Shown in pieces: positions 1 through 6,973 of a stretch of 25,581 nt of DNA. Each line of letters starts with the position of its first letter. Positions within the stretch are counted from its first letter, which is position 1. The DNA is from an uncultured Clostridia bacterium. Lineage in GTDB: Bacteria > Bacillota > Clostridia > Christensenellales > QALW01. Made by a program: the position numbers and the translations under genes. Location: positions 1 to 25,581 of the forward strand of contig CAKRZX010000029.1 of NCBI GenBank assembly GCA_934434555.1, in the 5' to 3' direction. Below the pieces are notes generated by a model. The model saw nothing but the letters and a program-made list of their open reading frames with translations, had not been told where the DNA came from and searched no databases.

Positions 1-77
1 GTACTTTTGTAACATTATATCTTTTCCTCAAACATCCACCTCTCCTCATATCGGCGGGAGATAAACCCCCGCCCTAC
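1..77. repeat. 77-bp exact direct repeat, copy 1
   Basis: This stretch recurs base for base at 271-347, 270 bases downstream. It ends in a GTAG-headed palindrome on the minus strand (52-77). The DNA after each copy is also related but diverged: both contain an A-rich stretch, a 'CTTACACAA'/'GTTACATAA'-like motif and then a plus-strand palindrome. The 1-520 region is therefore best read as two tandem, diverged copies of a unit of about 270 bp. The copy may extend left of the window. No convincing gene lies in it. Confidence 0.9.
52..77 (-). repeat. REP-like palindrome, minus orientation
   Basis: Read on the minus strand it is GTAG followed at once by an imperfect stem GGCGGGGG/CTCCCGCC with a TTTAT loop and one internal G-T mismatch. 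The exact copy at 322-347 has the same orientation. A GTAG tetranucleotide 5' of an imperfect palindrome is the known layout of enterobacterial REP elements. Confidence 0.65.
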
Positions 78-174
78 GATGGTGGACGAGATTTTATGCA
101 GAAAAAACAATCTTACACAACAGAAATTTGTTTTTCCACAAGGGTTGATTTATTTTCTTTGCTTATCATATACC

Positions 175-200
175 GTAGGGCAGGGGCTTGCTCCTGCCGC
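175..200 (+). repeat. REP-like palindrome, plus orientation
   Basis: GTAG followed by the stem GGCAGGGG/CTCCTGCC closed by a CTTG loop, again with a single G-T mismatch at the seventh pair. Relative to the minus-oriented copies, one stem pair changes from G-C to A-T, so pairing is kept. Confidence 0.65.
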
Positions 201-212
201 TTACGTTTATTT

Positions 213-238
213 TTTACCTTTCTTAAAAGAAAGGTAAA
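213..238. repeat. Perfect 12-bp inverted repeat
   Basis: TTTACCTTTCTT and AAGAAAGGTAAA form a perfect 12-bp stem around a central AA, within the repeat-rich stretch. It has no adjacent gene to terminate and looks like part of the repeat unit rather than a terminator. A cruciform or hairpin role is possible but not shown. Confidence 0.7.
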
Positions 239-270
239 GCCAAAGAATTTTATTATAAAGGGTGGATGCA

Positions 271-347
271 GTACTTTTGTAACATTATATCTTTTCCTCA
301 AACATCCACCTCTCCTCATATCGGCGGGAGATAAACCCCCGCCCTAC
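271..347. repeat. 77-bp exact direct repeat, copy 2
   Basis: Identical to 1-77. Here the palindromic core (322-347, minus orientation) is followed 94 bases later by a plus-oriented core at 442-467. The first copy shows the same pairing (52-77 minus, 175-200 plus, 97 bases between), so the units sit in alternating orientation. Confidence 0.9.
322..347 (-). repeat. REP-like palindrome, minus orientation
   Basis: Exact copy of 52-77 within the second 77-bp repeat: GTAG plus a GGCGGGGG/CTCCCGCC stem on the minus strand. Confidence 0.65.
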
Positions 348-520
348 CGCGCGAATCAAAAAAACTGCGCAAAACAAACGTTACATAAAGACGAATTTAT
401 CAGAAAAAGATTGCTTATCCCGAAAAAACTCATTTTAACCCGTAGGGCAGCGGCTTGCTGCTGCCGCGGGCGAAAGAGATTGATATTTTGCAAGGGGTAT
501 AGTTTTGCAAAAGCCTGTCT
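347..520 (+). repeat. Long dispersed repeat, left copy
   Basis: Aligned by eye to the reverse complement of 25407-25581, this stretch matches almost base for base in blocks: a CCGCG start, an AAAAAACTGC block, ACAAACGTTACA, AATTTATC, then AAAAAACTCATTT, the full 26-base palindrome at 442-467, GATTGATA and finally CCTGTCT. The match therefore extends well beyond the hairpin. No open frame in it looks like a real gene. Short frames over it are incidental, since they cross the palindromes. Confidence 0.75.
442..467 (+). repeat. REP-like palindrome, plus orientation
   Basis: GTAG followed by the stem GGCAGCGG/CTGCTGCC around CTTG. Against the core at 175-200 one base changes on each arm (G to C and C to G), so a pair is swapped with pairing preserved. 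The 26 bases are identical to the reverse complement of 25462-25487. Confidence 0.7.
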
Positions 521-615
521 CTCACCGAATAAAACCCTCAAAAAAAACTGCGTGCGCAATATGCACCGCAACAACGCATTTTAGCACGCAATATTCATTA
601 TCTTATCTATTACCC

Positions 616-640
616 AAAAACGGGAGCCGTGCGGCTCCCG
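616..640 (-). terminator. Terminator after the pot operon
   Basis: CGGGAGCCG/CGGCTCCCG (621-640) is a strong GC hairpin just past the stop of the minus-strand SLOG gene. On the minus strand it is followed by TTTTT (616-620). It also has T residues on the plus side (641-645), so it could work in both directions. Confidence 0.85.
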
Positions 641-643
641 TTT

Positions 644-1123
644 TTACAACTGTATAATTTTTAATCCTCTGTTTTCGGCGTACATATATGTGTACTGCGT
701 ACCGCCGGGTTTGCCGCGGTAAAAGGAAACAAGGATATCCGCATTATCCACCATAAAGGCGTCGCGGAACTGCATACACCCCGTAACATACTTATCAAAA
801 AGCACATTCACACGGTCCGCACGGGCGCGTATTCTCTCATACTCCGCTTTCTGCTTTTCGCTCCACTTTGCCGCCTGGTCGCCGCAGGGCAGCGCAAGTT
901 CAAAAAACACGTTTTTCTTTTCTTTAAGCCTTAAAACCGCCTGTGCGGCAAGGGTATCGAACCCAAGCGCACCGCCGCATATAAACCGTTCCACGCCCTT
1001 TTCGGCAAGGTCAGCCACGGTTAAATCAAGTTTTTCAATAAGATTTTCTCTGTCTTTTTCTCCGATAACCCTATGCCCCGTAAAAGCGCAGGTAAGGCGA
1101 AAATCAAGTTTTTGCCGTATCAT
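644..1123 (-). CDS. SLOG-superfamily (DUF1273/YpsA-like) protein
   Basis: A 159-aa protein of the DUF1273/YpsA type, which belongs to the SLOG Rossmann-like superfamily (relatives include DprA and LOG nucleotide-processing proteins). Visible marks are the N-terminal CAFTGHR motif (about residues 12-18), the FICGGALGFDTLAA segment (about 47-60), typical of nucleotide or ligand binding in this fold, and a C-terminal GKPGGTQYT motif (about 137-145). The biochemical activity of the family is not established. The gene starts only 3 bases after the potD stop, with GGGA of the potD end as likely ribosome site, so it should be made from the polyamine-transport mRNA. It is the last gene, followed directly by a terminator. 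Family placement is fairly sure; function is unknown. Confidence 0.85.
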   Translation of the reverse strand: MIRQKLDFRLTCAFTGHRVIGEKDRENLIEKLDLTVADLAEKGVERFICGGALGFDTLAAQAVLRLKEKKNVFFELALPCGDQAAKWSEKQKAEYERIRARADRVNVLFDKYVTGCMQFRDAFMVDNADILVSFYRGKPGGTQYTYMYAENRGLKIIQL

Positions 1124-1126
1124 AAA

Positions 1127-2500
1127 TCATTCCCAGTACTTTGCCCTTTTGCGTTTTGTAACGCCCAGATATATAAACAGTGCGGCAAATGCAGAAATAA
1201 TTATCAGGCAGATTATCGGCAATGCAATGCCGTTGCCCTCATCCTGTATTTTAAGCGAATCCCAGCATTCGTTAAGATAGTTCTGTGTTTCATCGTCAAG
1301 GCAAATAAAGCCCTCTTTTTCAAAATTGAACACACCCTCGCCGTAAAGCAGGTCGTATGCGGTTTCGTGAAGTTCGTTTTCAAGAAAATACTGATACGTT
1401 TTATCCTGCTGAACCTTTACATTCGGAGTACCGTAGCATATGCTCTCGGCGTTAATTGCGGCAATATTTTTTGTCGGGTCCTCATCGGTTGAAAGCATAA
1501 AGTTAATATATTCCTCGGCTGCTTCGGGGTTTTTTGAACTTGTGGGCACGCACATGGCGTCAAGGAAAGAGTTGCTTCCCTCTTCGGGATAAAACATACA
1601 CAGTTCGTAGTCCTCGCAGTTGCCCACCATTGTGAAGTAGTCGCCCGCATAGTAAGTTGCAATGCACGCGTTACCCGTTTCCATTTTGTTGAAAACTTCG
1701 TCCATAACGTACTTTTGTATCAGAGGCTGCTGCTCTTTGAGCATTTCAAGACTGCGGTCGTAAATTTCGGTACCGTTTTTGATTGACGCATTTATATAAC
1801 TTTCGTTCCCCGTGTAATTGTCCTGCTGCATAAGCCTGAACTGGGCGGTTGCAAAGGCGTCGCGGGAATTGTTGAATTGCAGAATTCCCAGGTCCTTATA
1901 CTTTTCGTTCCACAGAACTCCCCAGCCTTCGCTTTCAAACTCTTCCTGAGAGAAATCATCAAACGCCTTTTCAAGCAGGGTTTTGTTGTATATAATGCCT
2001 ACCTTACAGAAAGTATATGTTGCCGAATAGTAGACCTTTTCGCCGTTTTCCTCAATATAGGCAACGTCTTTTGCGATGTAATCCTTGCCGATGTTGGCGT
2101 AATTGGGGATATTGTCCAAATTAAGCGGTCGGATGAGTCCCTCGTTTATAAGTTTGGGAATAAGATAGTCAGAGGGAATGATAATATCAAACGACGCATC
2201 GGACGTTGTCATTTTGGCATACATTTCCTCGTTTGAGGCGTAGGTTGTATAGTTCACCCTCACCTTTTTGCCGGGGTGTTTTTCCGCATAGTATTCCTCA
2301 AAGGCGGCGTTTATGTCCGCATAGGGAATCTCGGTAACTTCGCCGTTTTCGTCGGTATATTCCCAAAAGCCTTCGCCGTCGGAAATATATTCGCCCCAGT
2401 TGAACACGTTCAGCACGATTTCGTCCGTTTGTGTTTCGCCGCAGGCGGCAAGGGGAACAAGCAGCAAAAGAACAAGAATAATCGATAATGCTTTTTTCAC
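1127..2500 (-). CDS. potD: Spermidine/putrescine ABC transporter substrate-binding lipoprotein, with C-terminal membrane helix
   Basis: A 457-aa extracellular solute-binding protein of the PotD type, expected to capture polyamines outside the membrane and deliver them to PotBC. It starts at GTG (2500) after an AGGAGG site and overlaps potC as GTGA. The N-terminus has a lipoprotein signal peptide ending in LVPLAACGE, with Cys20 as anchor. The LNVFNWGEYI start and DIIIPSDYLI segments are typical of PotD. It is longer than the usual roughly 350 aa: there is an acidic insert near residues 43-60 and an extra C-terminal helix (about 423-446, GIALPIICLIIISAFAALF) followed by KRKRAKYWE. That helix would give a second anchor besides the lipid. 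The polyamine specificity is inferred from family and operon order. Confidence 0.9.
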   Translation of the reverse strand: MKKALSIILVLLLLVPLAACGETQTDEIVLNVFNWGEYISDGEGFWEYTDENGEVTEIPYADINAAFEEYYAEKHPGKKVRVNYTTYASNEEMYAKMTTSDASFDIIIPSDYLIPKLINEGLIRPLNLDNIPNYANIGKDYIAKDVAYIEENGEKVYYSATYTFCKVGIIYNKTLLEKAFDDFSQEEFESEGWGVLWNEKYKDLGILQFNNSRDAFATAQFRLMQQDNYTGNESYINASIKNGTEIYDRSLEMLKEQQPLIQKYVMDEVFNKMETGNACIATYYAGDYFTMVGNCEDYELCMFYPEEGSNSFLDAMCVPTSSKNPEAAEEYINFMLSTDEDPTKNIAAINAESICYGTPNVKVQQDKTYQYFLENELHETAYDLLYGEGVFNFEKEGFICLDDETQNYLNECWDSLKIQDEGNGIALPIICLIIISAFAALFIYLGVTKRKRAKYWE

Positions 2501-3351
2501 TGTGCCGCCTCCTGACGCTTTCTGAGTTTTCTTTCTTCTCTTCTTGCCTTTATTTCGTCACGTGACGACGCAACGTTTGAAAGCACAAGCAGAATAAATA
2601 TCGCTATAATCATAAATGTTGAAAGCGCGTACATATCGGGCGTTACCGTGCCTTTACCGGTCATTGAATAGATAAGCAAAGGCAACGTCTGCACGGTTGA
2701 TTTCGGGCGCACGAAGTAACTTATAACGAAATCGTCAAAAGACATCGTAAACGCCATAATCATACCCGTGAAAATTCCCGGCATAAGTTGGGGAAGTTCC
2801 ACCTTAAAAAACGCCTTTAAGGGCTTACAGCCCAAGTCAAGCGCTGCCTCGGTCTGTGATTTATCCATTTGCCTGATTTTGGGCAGAACGGAGAGAATCA
2901 CATAAGGCAGACAGAACGTTATGTGTGCAATAAGCAGGGCAATCATATCCATAGTGTCGTCATTTTTTATAAACCCGAACGTGGCAAGAGTCGCCATAAA
3001 CAAAAAAGCCATTGAAACCGCGGTTACTATTTCGGGATTGACCATAGGGATATTTGTAACGGTCATAACCGCGCTTTTGAAGATTTTGTTTTTAAGTCTG
3101 CTTATACCAAGCGCCGCAAGCGTTCCGATAACCGTTGAAACAAGTGACGATGTTACGGCAATTATAAGCGAATTTACAAGTGCGCCCTTTGCGGTTTCGT
3201 TATTGATTATGGATTCGTACCACTTTAACGAAAATCCGCCGAAAACGCCGGTACTTTCAAGGGAGTTAAACGAAAAGAATATAAGTATAACGATAGGCGC
3301 ATACAGCAGAATAAAGCATATAAGCGTAAAGATGTTTCCGCCTTTTTTCAT
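2497..3351 (-). CDS. potC: Spermidine/putrescine ABC transporter permease PotC
   Basis: A 284-aa integral membrane permease with about six hydrophobic helices, one half of the transmembrane channel with PotB. The cytoplasmic EAA loop that docks on the ATPase is visible as EAALDLGCKPLKAFFKVELP (about 169-188). The C-terminus ends in a highly charged RRE/RKRQE tail. The gene overlaps potB by four bases (ATGA) and has a strong GGGGGAGGT site. Length and order (potA-B-C-D) match the standard polyamine importer. Confidence 0.93.
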   Translation of the reverse strand: MKKGGNIFTLICFILLYAPIVILIFFSFNSLESTGVFGGFSLKWYESIINNETAKGALVNSLIIAVTSSLVSTVIGTLAALGISRLKNKIFKSAVMTVTNIPMVNPEIVTAVSMAFLFMATLATFGFIKNDDTMDMIALLIAHITFCLPYVILSVLPKIRQMDKSQTEAALDLGCKPLKAFFKVELPQLMPGIFTGMIMAFTMSFDDFVISYFVRPKSTVQTLPLLIYSMTGKGTVTPDMYALSTFMIIAIFILLVLSNVASSRDEIKARREERKLRKRQEAAQ

Positions 3352-4184
3352 ATTACCATACCTCCCCCGTTATCGTCTTTATCGGTATAGTGATTCATAA
3401 TTAAAGTTGAAACCACTATAAGCACCATAAGTACAAGCGAAAGCGTTGCGCCCTTGTTGTAGTCGGCTGAAATCGAGAGCATACGCGCCTCGATTGCGTC
3501 GCCGATAAGATACGTGTTTGCACCGCCCAAGCGCTGTGAAATATAGAATGTACTTACGCATGGCACAAATACCATTGTTACGCCCGAAACTATTCCCGAA
3601 ACACTCAGCGGCACTATAACTTTTGCCGCCGCCTGCAAGGTGTTGCAGCCAAGGTCCTTTGCAGCCTCAATAAGTTTTACGTCAAGTTTCGTCAAAACCG
3701 AATATATGGGCAGAATCATATAGGGCAAAAAGTCATAAACCATACCGATGATAACCGCAAAACGGGTGTCCATAAGTTCGGCGTGAAGCCCGAACAGTCC
3801 CAAAAACTGATTGATAACGCCGTTCTTTTCAAGCAAAATTGCAATTGAATCGGTGCGGATAATGAAGTTTATCCACATAGGAAGCATTACAAGCATTATA
3901 AGAATCTTCTGTGTGGTGGGCTTTGTGCGGGAAATGGCAAACGCCAGCGGATAGCCAAGAAGCAGACACACAACCGTTGCTATAAGCGCCAGCATAAGCG
4001 AAAGCGAGAACGTTGACGCATAATGCTCGATAATTGCGAAGTTGTTAAAGCCCGCAAAATTGCCCTCGGAATCGGTTAACGCATAATACAGCACGTAGAT
4101 TATGGGAACGATTATAAAAAGCAGCGCCCACACGTAATAGGGACACGTGATAAGTTGCCTGAAAAAAGGCTTTTTTTCTTTCAT
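3348..4184 (-). CDS. potB: Spermidine/putrescine ABC transporter permease PotB
   Basis: A 278-aa membrane permease, partner of PotC. It has about six transmembrane stretches, beginning with YYVWALLFIIVPIIYVLYYAL (about 16-36), and an EAA loop, EAAKDLGCNTLQAAAKVIVP (about 173-192), for contact with PotA. The residues LPMWINFIIRT (about 100-110) are characteristic of PotB. The start overlaps the potA stop as ATGA, so translation is probably coupled. The sequence appears intact and of normal length. Confidence 0.93.
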   Translation of the reverse strand: MKEKKPFFRQLITCPYYVWALLFIIVPIIYVLYYALTDSEGNFAGFNNFAIIEHYASTFSLSLMLALIATVVCLLLGYPLAFAISRTKPTTQKILIMLVMLPMWINFIIRTDSIAILLEKNGVINQFLGLFGLHAELMDTRFAVIIGMVYDFLPYMILPIYSVLTKLDVKLIEAAKDLGCNTLQAAAKVIVPLSVSGIVSGVTMVFVPCVSTFYISQRLGGANTYLIGDAIEARMLSISADYNKGATLSLVLMVLIVVSTLIMNHYTDKDDNGGGMVI

Positions 4185-5302
4185 TCCTCAATTACCTCCG
4201 TTGCGTCGGAAAGTTTTTCAAGTTCGTCACTGAACGAAGAATAATCGCCGAACATATCGGAGTATTCCGATTTTTTCATTACGTGAATTGCGTCGGGCTC
4301 GATATAAAGCCCGATTTTTTCGTTTTCGCCCACAAAGTCGGTGGTCTGTATCATCCACTTGAAACCGCCGATATCAACTATTATTTCATAGTGCACGCCC
4401 TTAAAAGTTACGCTCGTAACGGTTCCGGAAAGCATTGCTTTCTCAATGGGAACAACGTCCACATCCTCGGGGCGCACAACGATATCAACAGGTTCGTTCT
4501 TCTCAAAACCTTTGTCAAGACACTCAAAAATGTGACCCGAAAATTTTGCCTTGAAATCGTCAAGCATAATTCCGTCAACAATGTTGGATTCGCCGATAAA
4601 GTCGGCAACAAAGGCGTTTTTGGGTTCGTTGTAAATGTCCGTGGGCGTGCCTATCTGCTGAATTTTGCCGTCAGCCATAACAACAACCGTGTCCGACATT
4701 GAAAGCGCCTCTTCCTGGTCGTGGGTAACGTAAATAAATGTGATTCCCGTTTTATGCTGAATGTTTTTAAGTTCGTTCTGCATATCCTTGCGCAGTTTAA
4801 GGTCAAGGGCGCCCAAGGGTTCGTCAAGAAGCAGAACTTCCGGGTCGTTTATAAGGGCGCGGGCTATTGCCACACGCTGCTGCTGACCGCCCGAAAGTGT
4901 TGAAATGTTGCGTTTTTCAAAGCCTTTAAGGTTCACCATTGCAAGCATTTCCTTTACCCTTTCGCGGATAACCGGATCCTTTACCTTTTTAAGGCGCAGA
5001 CCGAAAGCAACGTTTTCGTAAACGTTAAGGTGCGGGAACAGCGCGTACTTCTGGAAAACGGTGTTGATACTGCGCTTGTAGGGCGGAACGTCGTTAAGCA
5101 GTTTGTCCTCAAAGTAAGCTTCGCCCGAATCCGGAGTTTCAAAGCCCGCGATTATGCGCAGTGTGGTGGTCTTGCCGCACCCGGAAGGACCGAGCAAGGT
5201 TATAAACTCGTTTTCGCGGATATAAAGGCTTATGTTATCAAGCACCTTTTCGCCGTCAAAACTCTTGGTAATGTTTTTTAAGTCAACTATTATCTTTTTC
5301 AT
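4181..5302 (-). CDS. potA: Spermidine/putrescine ABC transporter ATP-binding protein PotA
   Basis: A 373-aa ATPase that drives the PotBC importer. Walker A is GPSGCGKTT (about 38-46), the ABC signature LSGGQQQRVAIARA (about 136-149), Walker B VLLLDEPLGALD (about 155-166) and the switch histidine VTHD. Residues beyond about 240 form the TOBE-type regulatory domain (VVRPEDVDVV), typical of PotA. It starts at ATG 5302 after GGAGCAGAG, nine bases beyond the stop of the upstream regulator, and so belongs to the same transcript. Confidence 0.95.
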   Translation of the reverse strand: MKKIIVDLKNITKSFDGEKVLDNISLYIRENEFITLLGPSGCGKTTTLRIIAGFETPDSGEAYFEDKLLNDVPPYKRSINTVFQKYALFPHLNVYENVAFGLRLKKVKDPVIRERVKEMLAMVNLKGFEKRNISTLSGGQQQRVAIARALINDPEVLLLDEPLGALDLKLRKDMQNELKNIQHKTGITFIYVTHDQEEALSMSDTVVVMADGKIQQIGTPTDIYNEPKNAFVADFIGESNIVDGIMLDDFKAKFSGHIFECLDKGFEKNEPVDIVVRPEDVDVVPIEKAMLSGTVTSVTFKGVHYEIIVDIGGFKWMIQTTDFVGENEKIGLYIEPDAIHVMKKSEYSDMFGDYSSFSDELEKLSDATEVIEE

Positions 5303-5311
5303 CTCTGCTCC

Positions 5312-5845
5312 TTAAAAACTGGGCGGAGTGCTTATCCACAGCACCGTCGCCTCCGTATTTCCTGCATTCTCAATATAATGAGGGCGCGAAGAATCAAAAT
5401 AGAAACACTCGCCCTTTCTGCATTTTTTCTTTGCCGTGCCCGAAACAACAAAAATCTTGCCCGAAAGCACGTACCCGAATTCCTCGCCCTCGTGAGGGTC
5501 GTCGGTTTCGGTTGCCTGTCCCCCTGCAAGGCGGATAATTATCGGTTCCATTGAATTTTTCTGTGCCGACGGCACAAGCCACGTTACCGACTGTGTTTCC
5601 TCTTCCTTTACGAAAAAATCTTCCTGTGTAAACACGATTTTTTCTTCTGTTTCATCGGAAAAGAAATCTTTAAGATTCGTGCCGAGACATTCAAGGATAT
5701 CAATAAGCGTTGCAATGCTGGGGCTTGTCAGGTCACGTTCTATCTGTGAAATAAAGCCCTTTGAGAGTTCGCACCTGTTTGCAAGTTCTTCCTGTGTCAG
5801 CCCGTGCTGAACCCTGAGCATTTTAATTTTTTCTCCCAACTGCAA
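5312..5845 (-). CDS. XRE-family HTH regulator with C-terminal cupin domain (PuuR-like)
   Basis: A regulator of about 177 aa. The N-terminal XRE helix-turn-helix (about residues 3-60) contains LTQEELANRCELSKGFISQIE, and the C-terminal cupin (about 105-175) has the PHEGEEFGYVLSG and GECFYFDSSRPHYIEN motifs. This architecture occurs in PuuR-like regulators, often next to polyamine genes. The chosen start is TTG at 5845, preceded by GGGAG. A longer reading from ATG 5923 is unlikely because that codon lies between the -35 and -10 of the promoter. As first gene of the pot operon it probably controls its own operon in response to polyamines (inference). Confidence 0.85.
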   Translation of the reverse strand: MQLGEKIKMLRVQHGLTQEELANRCELSKGFISQIERDLTSPSIATLIDILECLGTNLKDFFSDETEEKIVFTQEDFFVKEEETQSVTWLVPSAQKNSMEPIIIRLAGGQATETDDPHEGEEFGYVLSGKIFVVSGTAKKKCRKGECFYFDSSRPHYIENAGNTEATVLWISTPPSF

Positions 5846-5903
5846 AAAATCATCTCCCGCGTAAATATAAAGTTTATTTTTGCTAAACCGAAAGGATAGA
5901 TAA

Positions 5904-5931
5904 ATTATATACAATTGTCGCATTTTGTCAA
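5904..5931 (-). promoter_or_regulatory. Promoter of the regulator-potABCD-SLOG operon
   Basis: On the minus strand TTGACA (5926-5931) and TATAAT (5904-5909) are both perfect consensus hexamers, separated by 16 bases. A small palindrome ACAATTGT (5911-5918) lies in the spacer and is a possible operator. The predicted transcript starts near 5897. Confidence 0.85.
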
Positions 5932-6151
5932 GAAGATTTTTTAATTTTTCCGCGTAAATTTTTCCTAATGCAAAAATTCCAAAAAACCCGCGCCGTTACT
6001 TGCTTCTTTCGTATTTTACACCTTTGTGCGGCTCGTTTTGTTCTCTTGATTGCCTTTATTTTTGTTTAGTTATTTGCCCGCATTTTTTTACTTTTACTAA
6101 ACTTTTTTATTGCTTTTTGCGTGCAAAAAAATATTCGGGGAGTATTTTTAT
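5932..6151. other. Gene-free T-rich spacer
   Basis: Between the pot promoter and the next terminator the plus strand is strongly T-rich with scattered TTTTT runs. I see no supported gene, no clear hairpin and no recognisable RNA element in it. Short open frames here lack ribosome sites. Confidence 0.5.
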
Positions 6152-6180
6152 AAAAAAGCCGCTCTCTTTTTGAGAACGGC
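6152..6180 (-). terminator. Terminator after the Cys-rich protein gene
   Basis: On the minus strand, GCCGTTCTC/GAGAGCGGC (6158-6180) with an AAAAA loop and one mismatch is followed by TTTTTT (6152-6157). A second hairpin, GTGCGGCA/TGCCGCAC (6198-6218), sits between this and the stop codon at 6232. Confidence 0.85.
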
Positions 6181-6231
6181 GAAAAATTTTTATGTCTGTG
6201 CGGCAAAATCTGCCGCACGGCAATTTTTATC

Positions 6232-6900
6232 CTATTTACAGCACATATCGTTCATTGCGGGCGGGAAAATGGGCAGATTAAAGAACTCGTCGCACACTTC
6301 GGACGCAAACTCTTCGCAGGGCGGGATTTTGCAGAATCCGTATGCGGGAACAAGCAACTCAACATCGGCAACCACTTTCAGTATTACCGTTACGCAGGCG
6401 GTAAGCGAGAAAGTGTTTTCCCCTAAGTAACAGCCCATAACGCATATTGCGCTTACTATGTTATCCACTTCAAAGGGTATAATGGATTCATCGGGAACAA
6501 ACAGCACAACGTCCTTGTTCACGGTGATGATTCCTCTGCCGCTGCCCTCTTTGCCGCAGTTATCCTCAAAGAGAATTTCTACGGGGATATCGCATTTGCA
6601 GCGAACGCGGGCAAAATTGGGACGGTCGCATATACGCTCTATGGAAAGATCGCGTACCCTTCCCTTCGTGCTTGTGCTGCGGCAGCTTACAAACGTAACG
6701 GGTGCTTCAAACTTGGTGTTTCCCGGGCAGATGTCCGTTAAGCGCACGTTTACGTTGTCAAGTTGCTCCTGCTGCATACAGGAATCGTAAATCTTCTTTA
6801 CCTGAATGCACACTCTCTCGGTCAGCCCGTTTGTGCAGTCACCGTTGATTTTTCCCGGACAGATGTCGGTTTCGCTGTTTCTGTATGAATAAAATGACAT
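6232..6900 (-). CDS. Cysteine-rich protein of unknown function
   Basis: A 222-aa protein with 18 cysteines spread along its length and no signal peptide or membrane helix. Marks are two DICPG repeats (about residues 12-16 and 56-60), RVCIQVKKIYDSCMQQ (about 29-44), a CKC near 101-103 and a final CC at 220-221. The middle looks beta-rich. I do not recognise a named family with certainty. Cys-rich leaderless proteins of this sort in clostridia are often spore-coat or exosporium-like, but that is inference. The start is set by a strong AAGGAGGAGCG site. It lies 73 bases after the amidase gene on the same strand and may be co-transcribed with it. A terminator follows. Confidence 0.75.
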   Translation of the reverse strand: MSFYSYRNSETDICPGKINGDCTNGLTERVCIQVKKIYDSCMQQEQLDNVNVRLTDICPGNTKFEAPVTFVSCRSTSTKGRVRDLSIERICDRPNFARVRCKCDIPVEILFEDNCGKEGSGRGIITVNKDVVLFVPDESIIPFEVDNIVSAICVMGCYLGENTFSLTACVTVILKVVADVELLVPAYGFCKIPPCEEFASEVCDEFFNLPIFPPAMNDMCCK

Positions 6901-6973
6901 AACGCTCCTCCTTCTTCAAAATTTTAAGTCATCCTTTGTACATTTATATTCTATGCACGCCTGTGTGTTCTTG

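Noticed and set aside
1..520. CRISPR array
   Set aside because: Only two exact 77-base copies 270 bases apart, with internal palindromes and related spacers; unit and spacer sizes do not fit.
96..584. 162-codon open frame over the left repeats
   Set aside because: It crosses palindromes and duplicated DNA, has no ribosome site, and its protein is a mosaic of repeat translations.
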